The position numbers and the translations under genes are program-made. DNA of 64,000 bases from the NCBI RefSeq assembly GCF_019455385.1, contig NZ_JACOFR010000021.1, positions 1 through 64,000 on the forward strand. The letters run 5' to 3'. This stretch comes from Bradyrhizobium sp. BR 10289 (lineage in GTDB: Bacteria; Pseudomonadota; Alphaproteobacteria; Rhizobiales; Xanthobacteraceae). Under the pieces are notes generated by a model. That model was given only the letters and a program-made list of their open reading frames with translations, had not been told where the DNA came from and did no database searches. Positions 27,133 through 35,036 of this stretch are shown one piece after another (the stretch's first letter is position 1; each line of letters starts with the position of its first letter).

Positions 27133-27399
27133 CCGGCTATCTACCCCCCGGCTGACGACATCCATCAGTTCCGCGATCCGGCGGCGCTGACCGGCATGCT
27201 GCTCAAGTCCAACGCGCAGGCGCGCGGGACCCGCTCGCGGCACTGGCCGCCAGGGTCACCGACAGCTACTACCTGGTCGGACTGAGGCCAGGGGGACAGC
27301 GCCTTTACATCGGCTTTCTCCGCCTGGGGCGAGACCGTGCACGCGGTGGAAACGGAAGGTCAACCTCCGCCCGCAATCTCGCAGAGGCCCCGGGCATAA
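27133..27399 (+). pseudogene. Decayed gene with two frameshifts, product unknown
   Basis: Conceptual translation gives three protein-like pieces in successive frames: IYPPADDIHQFRDPAALTG and MLLKSNAQARG in the first, DPLAALAARVTDSYYLVGL then RPGGQRLYIG in the second, and FSAWGETVHAVETEGQPPP to a TAA in the third. Each reads like normal coding sequence and they join in order, so this looks like a remnant broken by two small indels. No start codon or ribosome site is visible. I do not recognise the family. It lies in the 422-bp gap beyond the copper group; the rest of the gap shows nothing. Confidence 0.35.
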
Positions 27400-27456
27400 C
27401 TCAGGCCCCGTCGAGCGATCGGGCACTCGGTTAAGCTTGCCTCCCGGAGCAAGCGC

Positions 27457-27666
27457 TCACGTCAGCATCGAAATGATCGACTGGACTTGATCGGACGCCG
27501 ACGACACCAGAGCGTCATACGACGTCTGGCCATGCGAGGCAGCTTTCAGAATGCATTCGGCGACCGCGGCTTTCAGACCGAACACCGACTGATGAGCTGG
27601 CACGCTCGCCATCACGGTCTCGAGGGCCTGGCGCATGGTCTGAACGAGTTCGGAGCTGTATTGCAT
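27457..27666 (-). CDS. Small conserved-looking protein, function unknown
   Basis: A 69-aa predicted cytoplasmic protein (MQYSSELVQTMRQALETVM) that appears fully alpha-helical, without membrane segments. An AGAGGA ribosome site precedes the ATG at 27666. I do not recognise a family. It stands alone, 94 bp before the 3' end of tspO on the same strand. Confidence 0.6.
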   Translation of the reverse strand: MQYSSELVQTMRQALETVMASVPAHQSVFGLKAAVAECILKAASHGQTSYDALVSSASDQVQSIISMLT

Positions 27667-27760
27667 CGGCTGTCCTCTGCACGCTGATATAGGATCGCAT
27701 GCCTGAGCCCGCCACTCACAAGCCGGCGACTGCTCTTTGATGAGCTCTAAACCGAACGCC

Positions 27761-28204
27761 TCAATTCAACCGCCAGATGGCCGCATTGAGCACGCCGGCG
27801 AAGGCGACCCAGGCTGCGTAAGGCACGAACAATGCGGCGGCCAGCCTGTCGCGCGGTCGTTCGAGACTGATGTAGGAAACGATCGCGACAAACAGACAGA
27901 TGAGGATGACGAGCGCGGCTCCGATCTGGTGCATCGTGAACATCACAGGAGACCAGGCGAAATTCAGGGCCAATTGCGCATACCAGGCCAGCATCGGCTT
28001 GCCTGATGGCTCACGGCGAAAGGTTCGCCAGCCCGCCACCGCGATCAGGACGTAAAGGATAGTCCACGCCACCGGGAATGCCCAGTTCGGCGGAACGAAA
28101 CCCGGCTTGGCGAGGCCCGCATACCAATCTCCGGGGAGATTGGTCGCGCCGATCAGCCAGCCGGCGCCGACGACGCCCACCACGAAGACCAGTAACTGAA
28201 ACAT
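27761..28204 (-). CDS. tspO: TspO/MBR family tryptophan-rich sensory protein
   Basis: A five-helix membrane protein of 147 aa. Family motifs are WYAGLAKPGFVPPNW near the N-terminus and LAWYAQLALNFAWSPVMF in the middle, with conserved tryptophans lining the porphyrin/steroid pocket. In alphaproteobacteria TspO binds tetrapyrroles and tunes pigment or stress gene expression. The gene is divergent from dinB with 43 bp between the starts. Confidence 0.93.
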   Translation of the reverse strand: MFQLLVFVVGVVGAGWLIGATNLPGDWYAGLAKPGFVPPNWAFPVAWTILYVLIAVAGWRTFRREPSGKPMLAWYAQLALNFAWSPVMFTMHQIGAALVILICLFVAIVSYISLERPRDRLAAALFVPYAAWVAFAGVLNAAIWRLN

Positions 28205-28247
28205 CCATCACCTCGCGCTTCACATCGCGCAATTGTATCATCATTCC

Positions 28248-29348
28248 ATGAGCGAATCCGACACGGTGACCGGCGAATCCCAGCCCGTTCGCAAGATCAT
28301 CCATATCGACATGGATGCCTTCTACGCGTCCGTGGAGCAGCGCGACAATCCGGAGCTGCGCGGCAAGCCGGTTGCGGTCGGAGGCTCGGCGGAGCGCGGC
28401 GTCGTCGCGGCCGCCAGCTACGAGGCGCGCAGGTTCGGCGTCCGCTCGGCGATGCCCTCAGTGACCGCGAAGCGGCAATGTCCCGACCTGATCTTCGTCA
28501 GACCGCGCTTCGAGGTCTACAAGGCGATCTCGCGGCAGATCCGCGACATCTTTGCCGAGCACACGCCCGTGATCGAGCCGCTGTCGCTGGACGAAGCCTA
28601 TCTCGACGTGACCGAGAATCTGCAGGGCATTCCGCTGGCGCGCGACGTCGCGCTGCGCATCCGCAAAAAAATCAAGGCCGAGACCGGGCTCAACGCGTCG
28701 GCGGGCATCTCCTACAACAAGTTTCTGGCAAAACTCGCCTCCGATCATCGCAAACCCAACGGCCAGTATGTGATCTCGCCGGAGATGGGGCCCGCCTTCG
28801 TCGAGACGCTGCCCGTCGGCAAATTCCACGGCATCGGCCCGGCGACGGCTGCGAAGATGAACGCGCTCGGCCTGTTCACCGGCCTCGACATCCGCAACCA
28901 GTCGCTGGAATTCATGAACGCGAATTTCGGCAAGTCCGGTGCTTATTACTACTGGATCTCACGCGGCGTCGACGAACGGCCGGTCCGGGCCAACCGCATC
29001 CGAAAGTCGATCGGCGCGGAGACGACGTTCTCGGCCGATCTCGACGCGTTCGATGCGCTGTCCGCCGAGCTCAAGCCGCTCGTCGACAAGGTCTGGCGCC
29101 ATTGCGAGACATCAGGCAATCGGGGCCGCACCGTCACGCTCAAGATCAAATTCGCCGACTTCGAGATCATCACGCGCAGCAGATCCGTCACGGCGCCGGT
29201 TGCAGGCCGGGACGAACTGGAGCGGCTAGCCAGCAGCCTGCTCGAAATCGAGATGCCGCTGCCCAAGCGCGTCAGGCTGCTCGGCGTATCGCTGTCTGCC
29301 CTCCAGATCGGGGATGACGCGGAGCCGCAGCTGACGCTCGGCATTTGA
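28248..29348 (+). CDS. dinB: DNA polymerase IV
   Basis: A Y-family translesion polymerase of 366 aa. The first catalytic motif is HIDMDAFYASVE near residue 18 and the second SLDEAYLDVT near residue 113, giving the metal-binding Asp/Asp-Glu set. The thumb HhH region reads KFHGIGPATAAKM, and the little-finger domain continues to the end. No C-terminal clamp-binding QxxLF-type motif is certain, though PQLTLGI at the terminus could serve. The ATG at 28248 is used; an upstream TTG at 28233 is less likely. Confidence 0.95.
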   Translation: MSESDTVTGESQPVRKIIHIDMDAFYASVEQRDNPELRGKPVAVGGSAERGVVAAASYEARRFGVRSAMPSVTAKRQCPDLIFVRPRFEVYKAISRQIRDIFAEHTPVIEPLSLDEAYLDVTENLQGIPLARDVALRIRKKIKAETGLNASAGISYNKFLAKLASDHRKPNGQYVISPEMGPAFVETLPVGKFHGIGPATAAKMNALGLFTGLDIRNQSLEFMNANFGKSGAYYYWISRGVDERPVRANRIRKSIGAETTFSADLDAFDALSAELKPLVDKVWRHCETSGNRGRTVTLKIKFADFEIITRSRSVTAPVAGRDELERLASSLLEIEMPLPKRVRLLGVSLSALQIGDDAEPQLTLGI

Positions 29349-29405
29349 ATCGGTGGCGGACTGTTTCAGATCCGCCACGGATTCAGGTTGGTCCGTTCGG
29401 CCCCA

Positions 29406-29699
29406 TCAATGCCTGACGTGCTCGAACACCACGATCACCCCTGTCGGCTCCGGCTCATGCGCCATCAGTCGCGTCAGCTCAGCATCGCTCCAGTCGGCGA
29501 GGCTGACGACTTCGCCGGTCTCACGTTCAGCGCCGAGTGACGGGGTCGGTTCGAGGACCTTCAGGCCCATCTCGTCGACAAAAAAAGTGTGTTCGCCGAA
29601 CATGCTGTTGAGCTGCGGCATGGCGGGATGTTCGTCGGGCAGCACCTGGGCGCCGAGCTGGTTGACGGCCTGCTTCACTTGTTCGGTCGAGAGCTTCAT
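29406..29699 (-). CDS. Conserved hypothetical protein
   Basis: A 97-aa soluble protein (MKLSTEQVKQAVNQLGAQV) with an acidic C-terminal half (SLADWSDAELTRLMAHEPEP) and no membrane segment. The ATG at 29699 follows GGAGCAG; longer in-frame starts lack such a site. I do not recognise a domain. It is convergent with dinB. Confidence 0.6.
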   Translation of the reverse strand: MKLSTEQVKQAVNQLGAQVLPDEHPAMPQLNSMFGEHTFFVDEMGLKVLEPTPSLGAERETGEVVSLADWSDAELTRLMAHEPEPTGVIVVFEHVRH

Positions 29700-29893
29700 G
29701 CGCTGCTCCGTTTCTCGCGTGTCGGGTTTCATTGGATTGAACCAGCCGGGTGGTTCCCCTGCGCCCGTGCGGCCTGGCTCAATGTCCCGAACAGGTGCTG
29801 CGCATAAATGTTCCGAAAAAATGTATTTCGTGATCGCGCGCGGCAACCGCCGCGCTCACGGCGCGGGATAGCCACACGATGTCCACGATCCCG

Positions 29894-30187
29894 CTACTCG
29901 GCGGCCTCGACGATCCGGATGTCGCGATCGGCGCCGTCCCCGAGCAAATCGTGCGCTTTCTTGTAGGCCGGGCTTTCATATGCCGCCTTGGCGCTCGCGA
30001 CGCTGTCGAACTCGATGAGCACGACCCGCTCCATCTGGCCGTGCTCAAAGGCGGCGGCCGGCATCCCGCGCGCCAGCACGCGGCCGCCGGCGGCCTCGAT
30101 CGCCGGACGTGACAGTTTTGCGTAGGCCGCCATTGCCTCGGGGTTCTTGATGGCGCGATAGGTCGCGACCCAATAGGCTTTGGCCAT
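29894..30187 (-). CDS. DUF1330 family protein
   Basis: A 97-aa small alpha/beta ferredoxin-like-fold protein of the DUF1330 family. The signature is MAKAYWVATYRAIKNPEAM, then AGGRVLARG and the central VVLIEFDSVASAKAAYESP before YKKAHDLLGDGADRDIRIV. The ATG at 30187 follows GGAGAAG. The biochemical role of the family is not established. It lies 20 bp after the glycosylase-like gene on the same strand, so the two are probably cotranscribed. Confidence 0.85.
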   Translation of the reverse strand: MAKAYWVATYRAIKNPEAMAAYAKLSRPAIEAAGGRVLARGMPAAAFEHGQMERVVLIEFDSVASAKAAYESPAYKKAHDLLGDGADRDIRIVEAAE

Positions 30188-30207
30188 TGTTCTTCTCCTG
30201 GTTGTTG

Positions 30208-30900
30208 TCAGTGTTGCTCGCTGCTGTTCTCGCCCACCGAGAGCGCGCAGATGCGCGAGAGATAGCTGTAGGGCAGGCCGGTCTCCTCGGCCCAGGCGTT
30301 GAACTGCGCCTGCACTTTTGCGAGATCGCCTTTCGACTTCACCTCTTCGGCGATGTCGAGGCCGGCATCGCGCAAGGCAGCGACCACGTCCTTCGAGGTG
30401 ACGAAGCCGTCCCAGCCGACGAAGCGCAGCAGCATCTGGCCGGTGTTGCCGCCGAGACGGCTGCCGCGCTTGGCAAGGAGATCGAGCAGGCCAACCTCGT
30501 TGGACGGCGGCCATTTCGCGAGAAACTTGCCGAAGCTGCCGTGCTCTTTCGCGATCTCCTGAACGAAGGCGGCGTTGTCGCGCACCGACATGATCTTGGC
30601 GCCGTTGCGCACGATGCGCGCGTCGCGCAGGAGGCCTTCCCAATACTCCTCCGGCTGGAAGCTGAGCTTGGCCGGCTTGAAGTTCAGGAACGCCGCTTCG
30701 AAGCCGTCCCATTTCGAATCGATCACGCTCCAGGCAAAACCGGCGCAAAACACCCGCCTGGTCATCTCGGCAAGGATACGGTCGTCGCCGAGCTTGGCGA
30801 GGCCCTTCAAATCGGGTTTGTCCGGCATCAGTTTGTCCAACGCCTTGGGGCCGCCCTTGCGTTTCTCGGCGCGGGCACGAATGGTCTTGAAGGAGGTCAT
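30208..30900 (-). CDS. DNA-3-methyladenine glycosylase I-like protein
   Basis: A protein of 230 aa resembling the Tag family, which removes 3-methyladenine from DNA. Family-like stretches are FCAGFAWSVIDSKWDGFEAAF, LLRDARIVRNGAKI and NAAFVQEIAKEHGSFGKFL. The amino-terminal Cys/His zinc-site residues found in Escherichia coli Tag (the RCxW start) are not present, so it belongs to a divergent branch and its substrate range may differ. The start MTSFKTIRAR at 30900 fits; the upstream in-frame extension is not protein-like. Confidence 0.75.
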   Translation of the reverse strand: MTSFKTIRARAEKRKGGPKALDKLMPDKPDLKGLAKLGDDRILAEMTRRVFCAGFAWSVIDSKWDGFEAAFLNFKPAKLSFQPEEYWEGLLRDARIVRNGAKIMSVRDNAAFVQEIAKEHGSFGKFLAKWPPSNEVGLLDLLAKRGSRLGGNTGQMLLRFVGWDGFVTSKDVVAALRDAGLDIAEEVKSKGDLAKVQAQFNAWAEETGLPYSYLSRICALSVGENSSEQH

Positions 30901-31108
30901 GCGGACACCGCGTTGAAGGTGCGCCACGACATCAGAATTCCACGATCGGGTCCAGCCTTGCGATATCAGGCCACTTGCGCGCGCAGGCGCGCCGCAGCAT
31001 GCTGCGGCCATTGGCGTGACCAAGAGAGGCGGCCGTGCTGGTCTGCTTCTTGCTTTATAAGTTTTTGGAATTCCCCAACATTTTCGATCTTCCGCGAACG
31101 GATTCTCA

Positions 31109-31936
31109 ATGCGCTGCCTGGTCGTGGCCGACCTGCATTATTCGCTGCCGCAGCTCGACTGGCTGGTCAGCGCGGCGCCGAACTTCGATCTCGTGATCTT
31201 CGCCGGCGATGCGCTCGACATCGGCTCGATGGTGGATTTCCGCGCGCAGATCGTCGTGGTGAAGAAATATCTCGCGCTGATCGCAGCCAGGACCCGCGTG
31301 ATCCTCTGCTCCGGCAATCACGACCTCGACGAGCGCAATGCGGAAGGCGAAAAGATCTCGCGCTGGATCTCGGAGGTTCGCGAACTGGGGATTGCCTGCG
31401 ACGGCGACAGCCTCACCATCGGCGACACGTTGTTCACGGTGTGCCCGTGGTGGGACGGTCCGCTGGTCAAGCAGCGCATCGTCGAGCAGCTGCGCGATGC
31501 CGCGGTGAGCCGCCCGCCGCGCTGGATCTGGGCGCATCATGCGCCGCCCGCGAACTCGCCGACCAGCTGGGGCGGCAAGCGCTTCTTCGGCGATGTCGAG
31601 CTGGTGCAGTGGATCATGCAGTATCAGCCGTCGATGGTGATCTCCGGCCATGTGCACCAGTCACCCTTCATCACCGACGGCTCGTGGTTCGACCGGCTGG
31701 GCCAGACCTGGGTGTTCAACGCCGGCCTGCAGCCGGGCCGGCCCCCGACGCACATCGTGCTCGATCTCGACGCCGACAAGGCGTTCTGGCTGGCGGCGGG
31801 CGAAGCGCAATGGATCGACCTCGACGCGCCGTTGAAGCGGCCCGCAAACTATATCGAGGACCCGCCGGACTGGCTCACATCCTTGGGTCGGATTGCCGAT
31901 CCGAGCCTGGCGAGACCTCGAGCGGCGGCAGGTTGA
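31109..31936 (+). CDS. Metallophosphoesterase
   Basis: A calcineurin-like phosphoesterase of 275 aa with the full two-metal motif series: DLH (residues 8-10), GDALD, SGNHDLD, AHHAP and SGHVHQ. The substrate could be a cyclic nucleotide, phosphoprotein or nucleic-acid end. The start is ATG 31109. Its 3' end overlaps the 3' end of the opposite-strand cNMP-binding gene by 62 bp, a convergent overlap that could allow antisense interplay. Confidence 0.88.
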   Translation: MRCLVVADLHYSLPQLDWLVSAAPNFDLVIFAGDALDIGSMVDFRAQIVVVKKYLALIAARTRVILCSGNHDLDERNAEGEKISRWISEVRELGIACDGDSLTIGDTLFTVCPWWDGPLVKQRIVEQLRDAAVSRPPRWIWAHHAPPANSPTSWGGKRFFGDVELVQWIMQYQPSMVISGHVHQSPFITDGSWFDRLGQTWVFNAGLQPGRPPTHIVLDLDADKAFWLAAGEAQWIDLDAPLKRPANYIEDPPDWLTSLGRIADPSLARPRAAAG

Positions 31937-32360
31937 TCATGCTCTGGAGCACCTCGCCGACCATGGCCAGATGGGTGCCGTGGCCGGCATATTGGCGCTT
32001 GAGATCGGCCAGATAAGTATTGGCGACGTTGAGCCGCTGCGCCAGCAGCTTTGCGATCAGCAGCGCTACCTCGGGCTCCTGCTTCAGGAACGAGGCGGCG
32101 TCCTCGAACTCGTAGACGACGGCATCCGAGCAGGCCCGCACCGTCGCGGTGTGCGGCTGCCCCAACAGCACGGACATCTCACCCAGCACCGCGCCGGGCT
32201 CTGTGACGGTGGCCACCACCATCTCGCCCTTGAGCACCTCGAGCTTGCCTTGCATCAGCACGTAGAGATGGCCGGTGGTGCCGCCCTCGGTGACGACGAG
32301 CGTGCCGGCCTTGACCTGCCGCTCGGTTCCGCCAGTGCAATAGTCCAGGACTGCGCGCAT
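31875..32360 (-). CDS. Stand-alone cyclic-nucleotide-binding domain protein
   Basis: A 161-aa protein consisting essentially of one Crp-type cNMP-binding domain with a helical tail. The jelly-roll reads VVTEGGTTGHLYVLMQGKLEV, and the phosphate-binding cassette is GEMSVLLGQPHTATVRA. There is no helix-turn-helix, so it is not a transcription factor by itself and may be a regulatory subunit. The start MRAVLDYCTG at 32360 matches domain length. Confidence 0.82.
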   Translation of the reverse strand: MRAVLDYCTGGTERQVKAGTLVVTEGGTTGHLYVLMQGKLEVLKGEMVVATVTEPGAVLGEMSVLLGQPHTATVRACSDAVVYEFEDAASFLKQEPEVALLIAKLLAQRLNVANTYLADLKRQYAGHGTHLAMVGEVLQSMINLPPLEVSPGSDRQSDPRM

Positions 32361-32372
32361 CTTGCGAAAGCT

Positions 32373-32400
32373 CCCATCGCCGGGGATCACCGGCGATGGG
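32373..32400 (-). terminator. Strong hairpin after the GNAT gene
   Basis: CCCATCGCCGG and CCGGCGATGGG form a perfect 11-bp stem with a 6-nt loop, 42 bp beyond the GNAT stop on the minus strand. There is no T-run, so it may act as an mRNA 3' stabiliser or a Rho-linked end rather than a simple intrinsic terminator. Confidence 0.5.
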
Positions 32401-32442
32401 ACACTAGAGCACGATCCATGCCAGGCGGCAACGCGCGGAATT

Positions 32443-32967
32443 CTAGCGCCACAGCCGCTTGGCGAGGTGGACCGATTGCCAGTCGAGGTCGGTGTCGCTG
32501 AACCCCGCCTTCTTCGCAAGACCGCGCATTTCGGCGTTGGCCCGCGCAGTCTCGGCCGCGATCATCTCGTGCCCGAGGTCGCTCGCGCGGCGCTCCATCG
32601 CGGTCATCATCTGCAAGCCGAGACCGGTGCGCTGAAAGGCATCGGCCACCGAGATCGCGAACTCGCCATGCCGGGCGGCGGCATCATAGGCATAGAGTGT
32701 CTCGCCGATGATCACGCCACGCCCCTCCTGCCTGAGCTCGGCGAGCAAGGTGAAGTGGCCGGGGTGGCTGGTCCTGGCGACGCATTCGGCCGCGAGCGCC
32801 GCGATGTCCGCCCGCGCGCCCATGAAGCGTCTGTTGCGCGCCCTCGTGGAAAGACCAGTGAAATAGGCCGAGAGGTTCTCCGCATCGGATGCATCGGCCG
32901 CCCTGATGCAGACAATGGCTTTCGTCCCGTTGGACTCGACAACGACATCCGAAGACAGCTTTGACAT
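32443..32967 (-). CDS. GNAT family acetyltransferase
   Basis: A 174-aa N-acetyltransferase-fold protein. The acetyl-CoA region appears as EFAISVADAFQRTGLGLQM followed by the helix MTAMERRASDLG, and the fold ends with GLAKKAGFS. It resembles the GNAT modules found fused to protein lysine acetyltransferases (Pat-like), but here it stands alone. The start ATG at 32967 (MSKLSSDVVVES) is the most likely; the acceptor is unknown. Confidence 0.82.
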   Translation of the reverse strand: MSKLSSDVVVESNGTKAIVCIRAADASDAENLSAYFTGLSTRARNRRFMGARADIAALAAECVARTSHPGHFTLLAELRQEGRGVIIGETLYAYDAAARHGEFAISVADAFQRTGLGLQMMTAMERRASDLGHEMIAAETARANAEMRGLAKKAGFSDTDLDWQSVHLAKRLWR

Positions 32968-33085
32968 GCATGACGCTCTCGGCAGGTTGCGTGAGCCGCA
33001 CACCTAACCGGGACCGCACGCCGGCGGCTTGGACATCGCTGCCAATCACGCTGCTGAAAACGAACAGCGCGCTCTCTGCGCTCCG

Positions 33086-33826
33086 TCACACACGGGAGAG
33101 TGACGGCACGTCCTCGGGCATGATGGCCTGAAGGCCGCCGAAGCGGCGCTCGCGGCCGTGGAAGGCGGCGAGCGCTTCCGCAAGATCGCTCGCCTCGAAT
33201 TCCGGCCACATCCGCTCGGTAAAATGCAGCTCGGCATAGGCGCCTTCCCAAAGCAGGAAATCCGACAGCCGCTTCTCGCCGGAGGTCCGGATGATGAGAT
33301 CGACGTCGCGAAGGCCTGCTTCGCCGGTGACGAGCTGCGAAAAGGCTTCGCGGGTGAGGCTGGTCAGCGCCGCCGCCTTCGCCGCTGCGTTGAGGATGGC
33401 ATCGCGTGCGGAATAGTCGACGGCGATGCGCAGGTGCAGCGTGCTGCCGAATGCGGTGGCCTCTTCCGCACGCGCGATCGCGCTGGCGATGCCGTCAGGC
33501 AACCGGTCGCGGCGGCCGATCACGGTGAGGCGCACGCCGTTCTTGACGAGGCTCTGCACCTCGTTAGCGAGATAGAAGCGCAGCAGCGTCATCAGTGCGG
33601 CGACCTCCGCTTTCGGACGGCGCCAATTGTCGGTGGAGAACGCGTAAAGCGTCAGCGTGCCGATGCCCTGCTTGGGCGCGGCTTCGACGATGCGGCGGAT
33701 GGTCTCGACGCCGGCCTCGTGGCCGCGCAAGCGCGACAGGCCGCGCCGCGTCGCCCACCTGCCGTTGCCATCCATGATGATGCCGACGTGAAGCTTCTCG
33801 TTGCGGGAGGTGATGTCACTTTGCAT
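33086..33826 (-). CDS. uppS: Isoprenyl (undecaprenyl) diphosphate synthase
   Basis: A cis-prenyltransferase of 246 aa that extends farnesyl diphosphate to a long lipid carrier for cell-wall and polysaccharide synthesis. The catalytic Asp lies in GIIMDGNGRWA near residue 18. Other family blocks are YAFSTDNWRRP, IAVDYSARDAI, DLIIRTSGEKRLSDFLLW and HFTERMWPEF. The position in a small regulated operon rather than beside cdsA and dxr suggests an accessory paralogue; this needs the whole genome to settle. Its start codon lies inside a perfect 17-bp palindrome. Confidence 0.92.
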   Translation of the reverse strand: MQSDITSRNEKLHVGIIMDGNGRWATRRGLSRLRGHEAGVETIRRIVEAAPKQGIGTLTLYAFSTDNWRRPKAEVAALMTLLRFYLANEVQSLVKNGVRLTVIGRRDRLPDGIASAIARAEEATAFGSTLHLRIAVDYSARDAILNAAAKAAALTSLTREAFSQLVTGEAGLRDVDLIIRTSGEKRLSDFLLWEGAYAELHFTERMWPEFEASDLAEALAAFHGRERRFGGLQAIMPEDVPSLSRV

Positions 33827-33834
33827 TGCAAAGT
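33818..33834. promoter_or_regulatory. 17-bp operator over the uppS start
   Basis: ACTTTGCATTGCAAAGT is a perfect inverted repeat around a central T. It covers the uppS start codon (33824-33826) and lies directly after the winged-helix regulator gene. Near-copies stand before the first gene of the operon, so it is probably the binding site of that regulator. Confidence 0.6.
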
Positions 33835-33856
33835 CTCCGATCAAAAAGGGGGAGGA

Positions 33857-34231
33857 TCAGGTCGAGGCGATGCCGAGACGGCCGAGCGGCGGCGCTTCGC
33901 GGCCGGCGGCTTTCGCGGCGTCGCGCACCAGGCGTTCGAGCACGGCGAGATAATCGAGGAAGCGGCGGCGGCCGGCCTTGGTCAGGCGGCAGGTGGTGTG
34001 CGGGCGATTGCCCTCATAGCCCTTGGTCACCTCGACGAGGCCGGCTTCCTGGAGCACGGCGAGATGCCGGCTGAGATTGCCGTCGGTGAGGCCGCAGAGC
34101 TGCTTGAGATCGGCGAATGCCAGCCCCTTCGGATGCGCCATCAGGGAGGTCAGGAGCCCGAGCCGCGCCTTCTCGTGGATGACGCGGTCGAGCCCTTCAT
34201 AGGAGAACGGGGCACTGTCAGTCTTCGACAT
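33857..34231 (-). CDS. Winged-helix transcriptional regulator
   Basis: A 124-aa DNA-binding protein with one winged-helix domain: GLAFADLKQLCGLTDGNLSRH is the helix-turn-helix and EVTKGYEGNRPHTTCRLT the wing. It belongs to the small MarR/ArsR-like regulators usually found next to a membrane protein. Two adjacent ATGs exist (34234 and 34231); the second has better spacing from GGAGA. Its start region overlaps the stop of the upstream membrane-protein gene. Tandem 17-bp palindromes before the operon and one at uppS are likely its operators. Confidence 0.85.
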   Translation of the reverse strand: MSKTDSAPFSYEGLDRVIHEKARLGLLTSLMAHPKGLAFADLKQLCGLTDGNLSRHLAVLQEAGLVEVTKGYEGNRPHTTCRLTKAGRRRFLDYLAVLERLVRDAAKAAGREAPPLGRLGIAST

Positions 34232-34835
34232 CATGGTCTCCGGACGCAAAGTATAAGATGGCCGCCATCACCGACTGCCCGATCACGAAGGGCAGCCCCA
34301 TGGTCCATGGCGACAGCGTATGGGTCCGGCTCGCCAGCACCACGACGGCGAAGCCGGAGATGAAATACCACGCCCCCGCCAGCGCGACGGTGCGCGGCAG
34401 CGAGCGGACGGACGCAAAGATGCCGAGCGACACCAGGACCTGCCACAGACCCGGCAGCAGCCACAGCGTCTCGCTCGCGAACTTCCACATCACCACCGCA
34501 AGCAGCACACCGGCAACGCCGGCGGGCAGGAACTGCTCGACCGCCTGGTGGATCATGGCATCGGCAAGACCCGAATGATGGCGGCGCGAGCGCGCGCGCA
34601 TCTCGATGCCAATCATCAGGCCCGAAAGCGCGGCGGCGGCGAACCAGCCGCAGAAGAAGCCGAGCGGCTCATTGGCGGGATCGCCGAGCAGCCAGAATTG
34701 CAGGATCGCGGTGATCAGCGCGACAGCGCCGGTGGCGGCCATCGTCGCCGGACCGTAGCCGCGGAACGCGGTGCCCGCAGCAATCTGGCTGCGGATCGCC
34801 CCGATGTCCGCCAGTGCCTTGTCGAGATCGCGCAT
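34218..34835 (-). CDS. Membrane protein partnered with the winged-helix regulator
   Basis: A protein of about 205 aa with a short cytoplasmic start (MRDLDKALADIGAIRSQIA, FRGYGP) and about six hydrophobic helices. I recall the same start in membrane proteins that sit next to this type of regulator in other proteobacteria, so the two probably form a sensor-regulator pair; the signal is unknown. The ATG at 34835 is chosen for that resemblance. The ATG at 34883 would add 16 residues and put the operator directly against the start. The stop overlaps the regulator gene by 14 nt. Confidence 0.7.
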   Translation of the reverse strand: MRDLDKALADIGAIRSQIAAGTAFRGYGPATMAATGAVALITAILQFWLLGDPANEPLGFFCGWFAAAALSGLMIGIEMRARSRRHHSGLADAMIHQAVEQFLPAGVAGVLLAVVMWKFASETLWLLPGLWQVLVSLGIFASVRSLPRTVALAGAWYFISGFAVVVLASRTHTLSPWTMGLPFVIGQSVMAAILYFASGDHDVED

Positions 34836-34889
34836 CGGCAACGCCAAAGACCCGCTCCACCCAAATCGCCCGGGATTATCCATCCCGTT

Positions 34890-34923
34890 ACTTTGTGTTG
34901 CAAAGTATATCGCATTGCAAAGT
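34890..34923. promoter_or_regulatory. Tandem 17-bp operators before the membrane-protein gene
   Basis: Two abutting 17-mers, ACTTTGTGTTGCAAAGT and ATATCGCATTGCAAAGT, share the TTGCAAAGT half-site with the perfect palindrome at the uppS start. They lie 55-88 bp upstream of the chosen start, where a promoter is expected, and suggest autoregulation by the winged-helix protein. Confidence 0.6.
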
Positions 34924-35036
34924 AAAGGCAAGGCCTCGATTGCGGCAGCTGGAAGGCTGCGCGCGCGGACAACTGCCGGTTGCGCCGCGCCTGCTCCTAC
35001 GAGTAAGATGGATCGAAAGGCGTTCCGGGGGAAAGT

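Noticed and set aside
19143..27760. Direct repeat of the tRNA-Arg 3' end as an island attachment site
   Set aside because: I looked between 27 kb and 28 kb for the T-arm and acceptor sequence and found no copy, so no att site is claimed.
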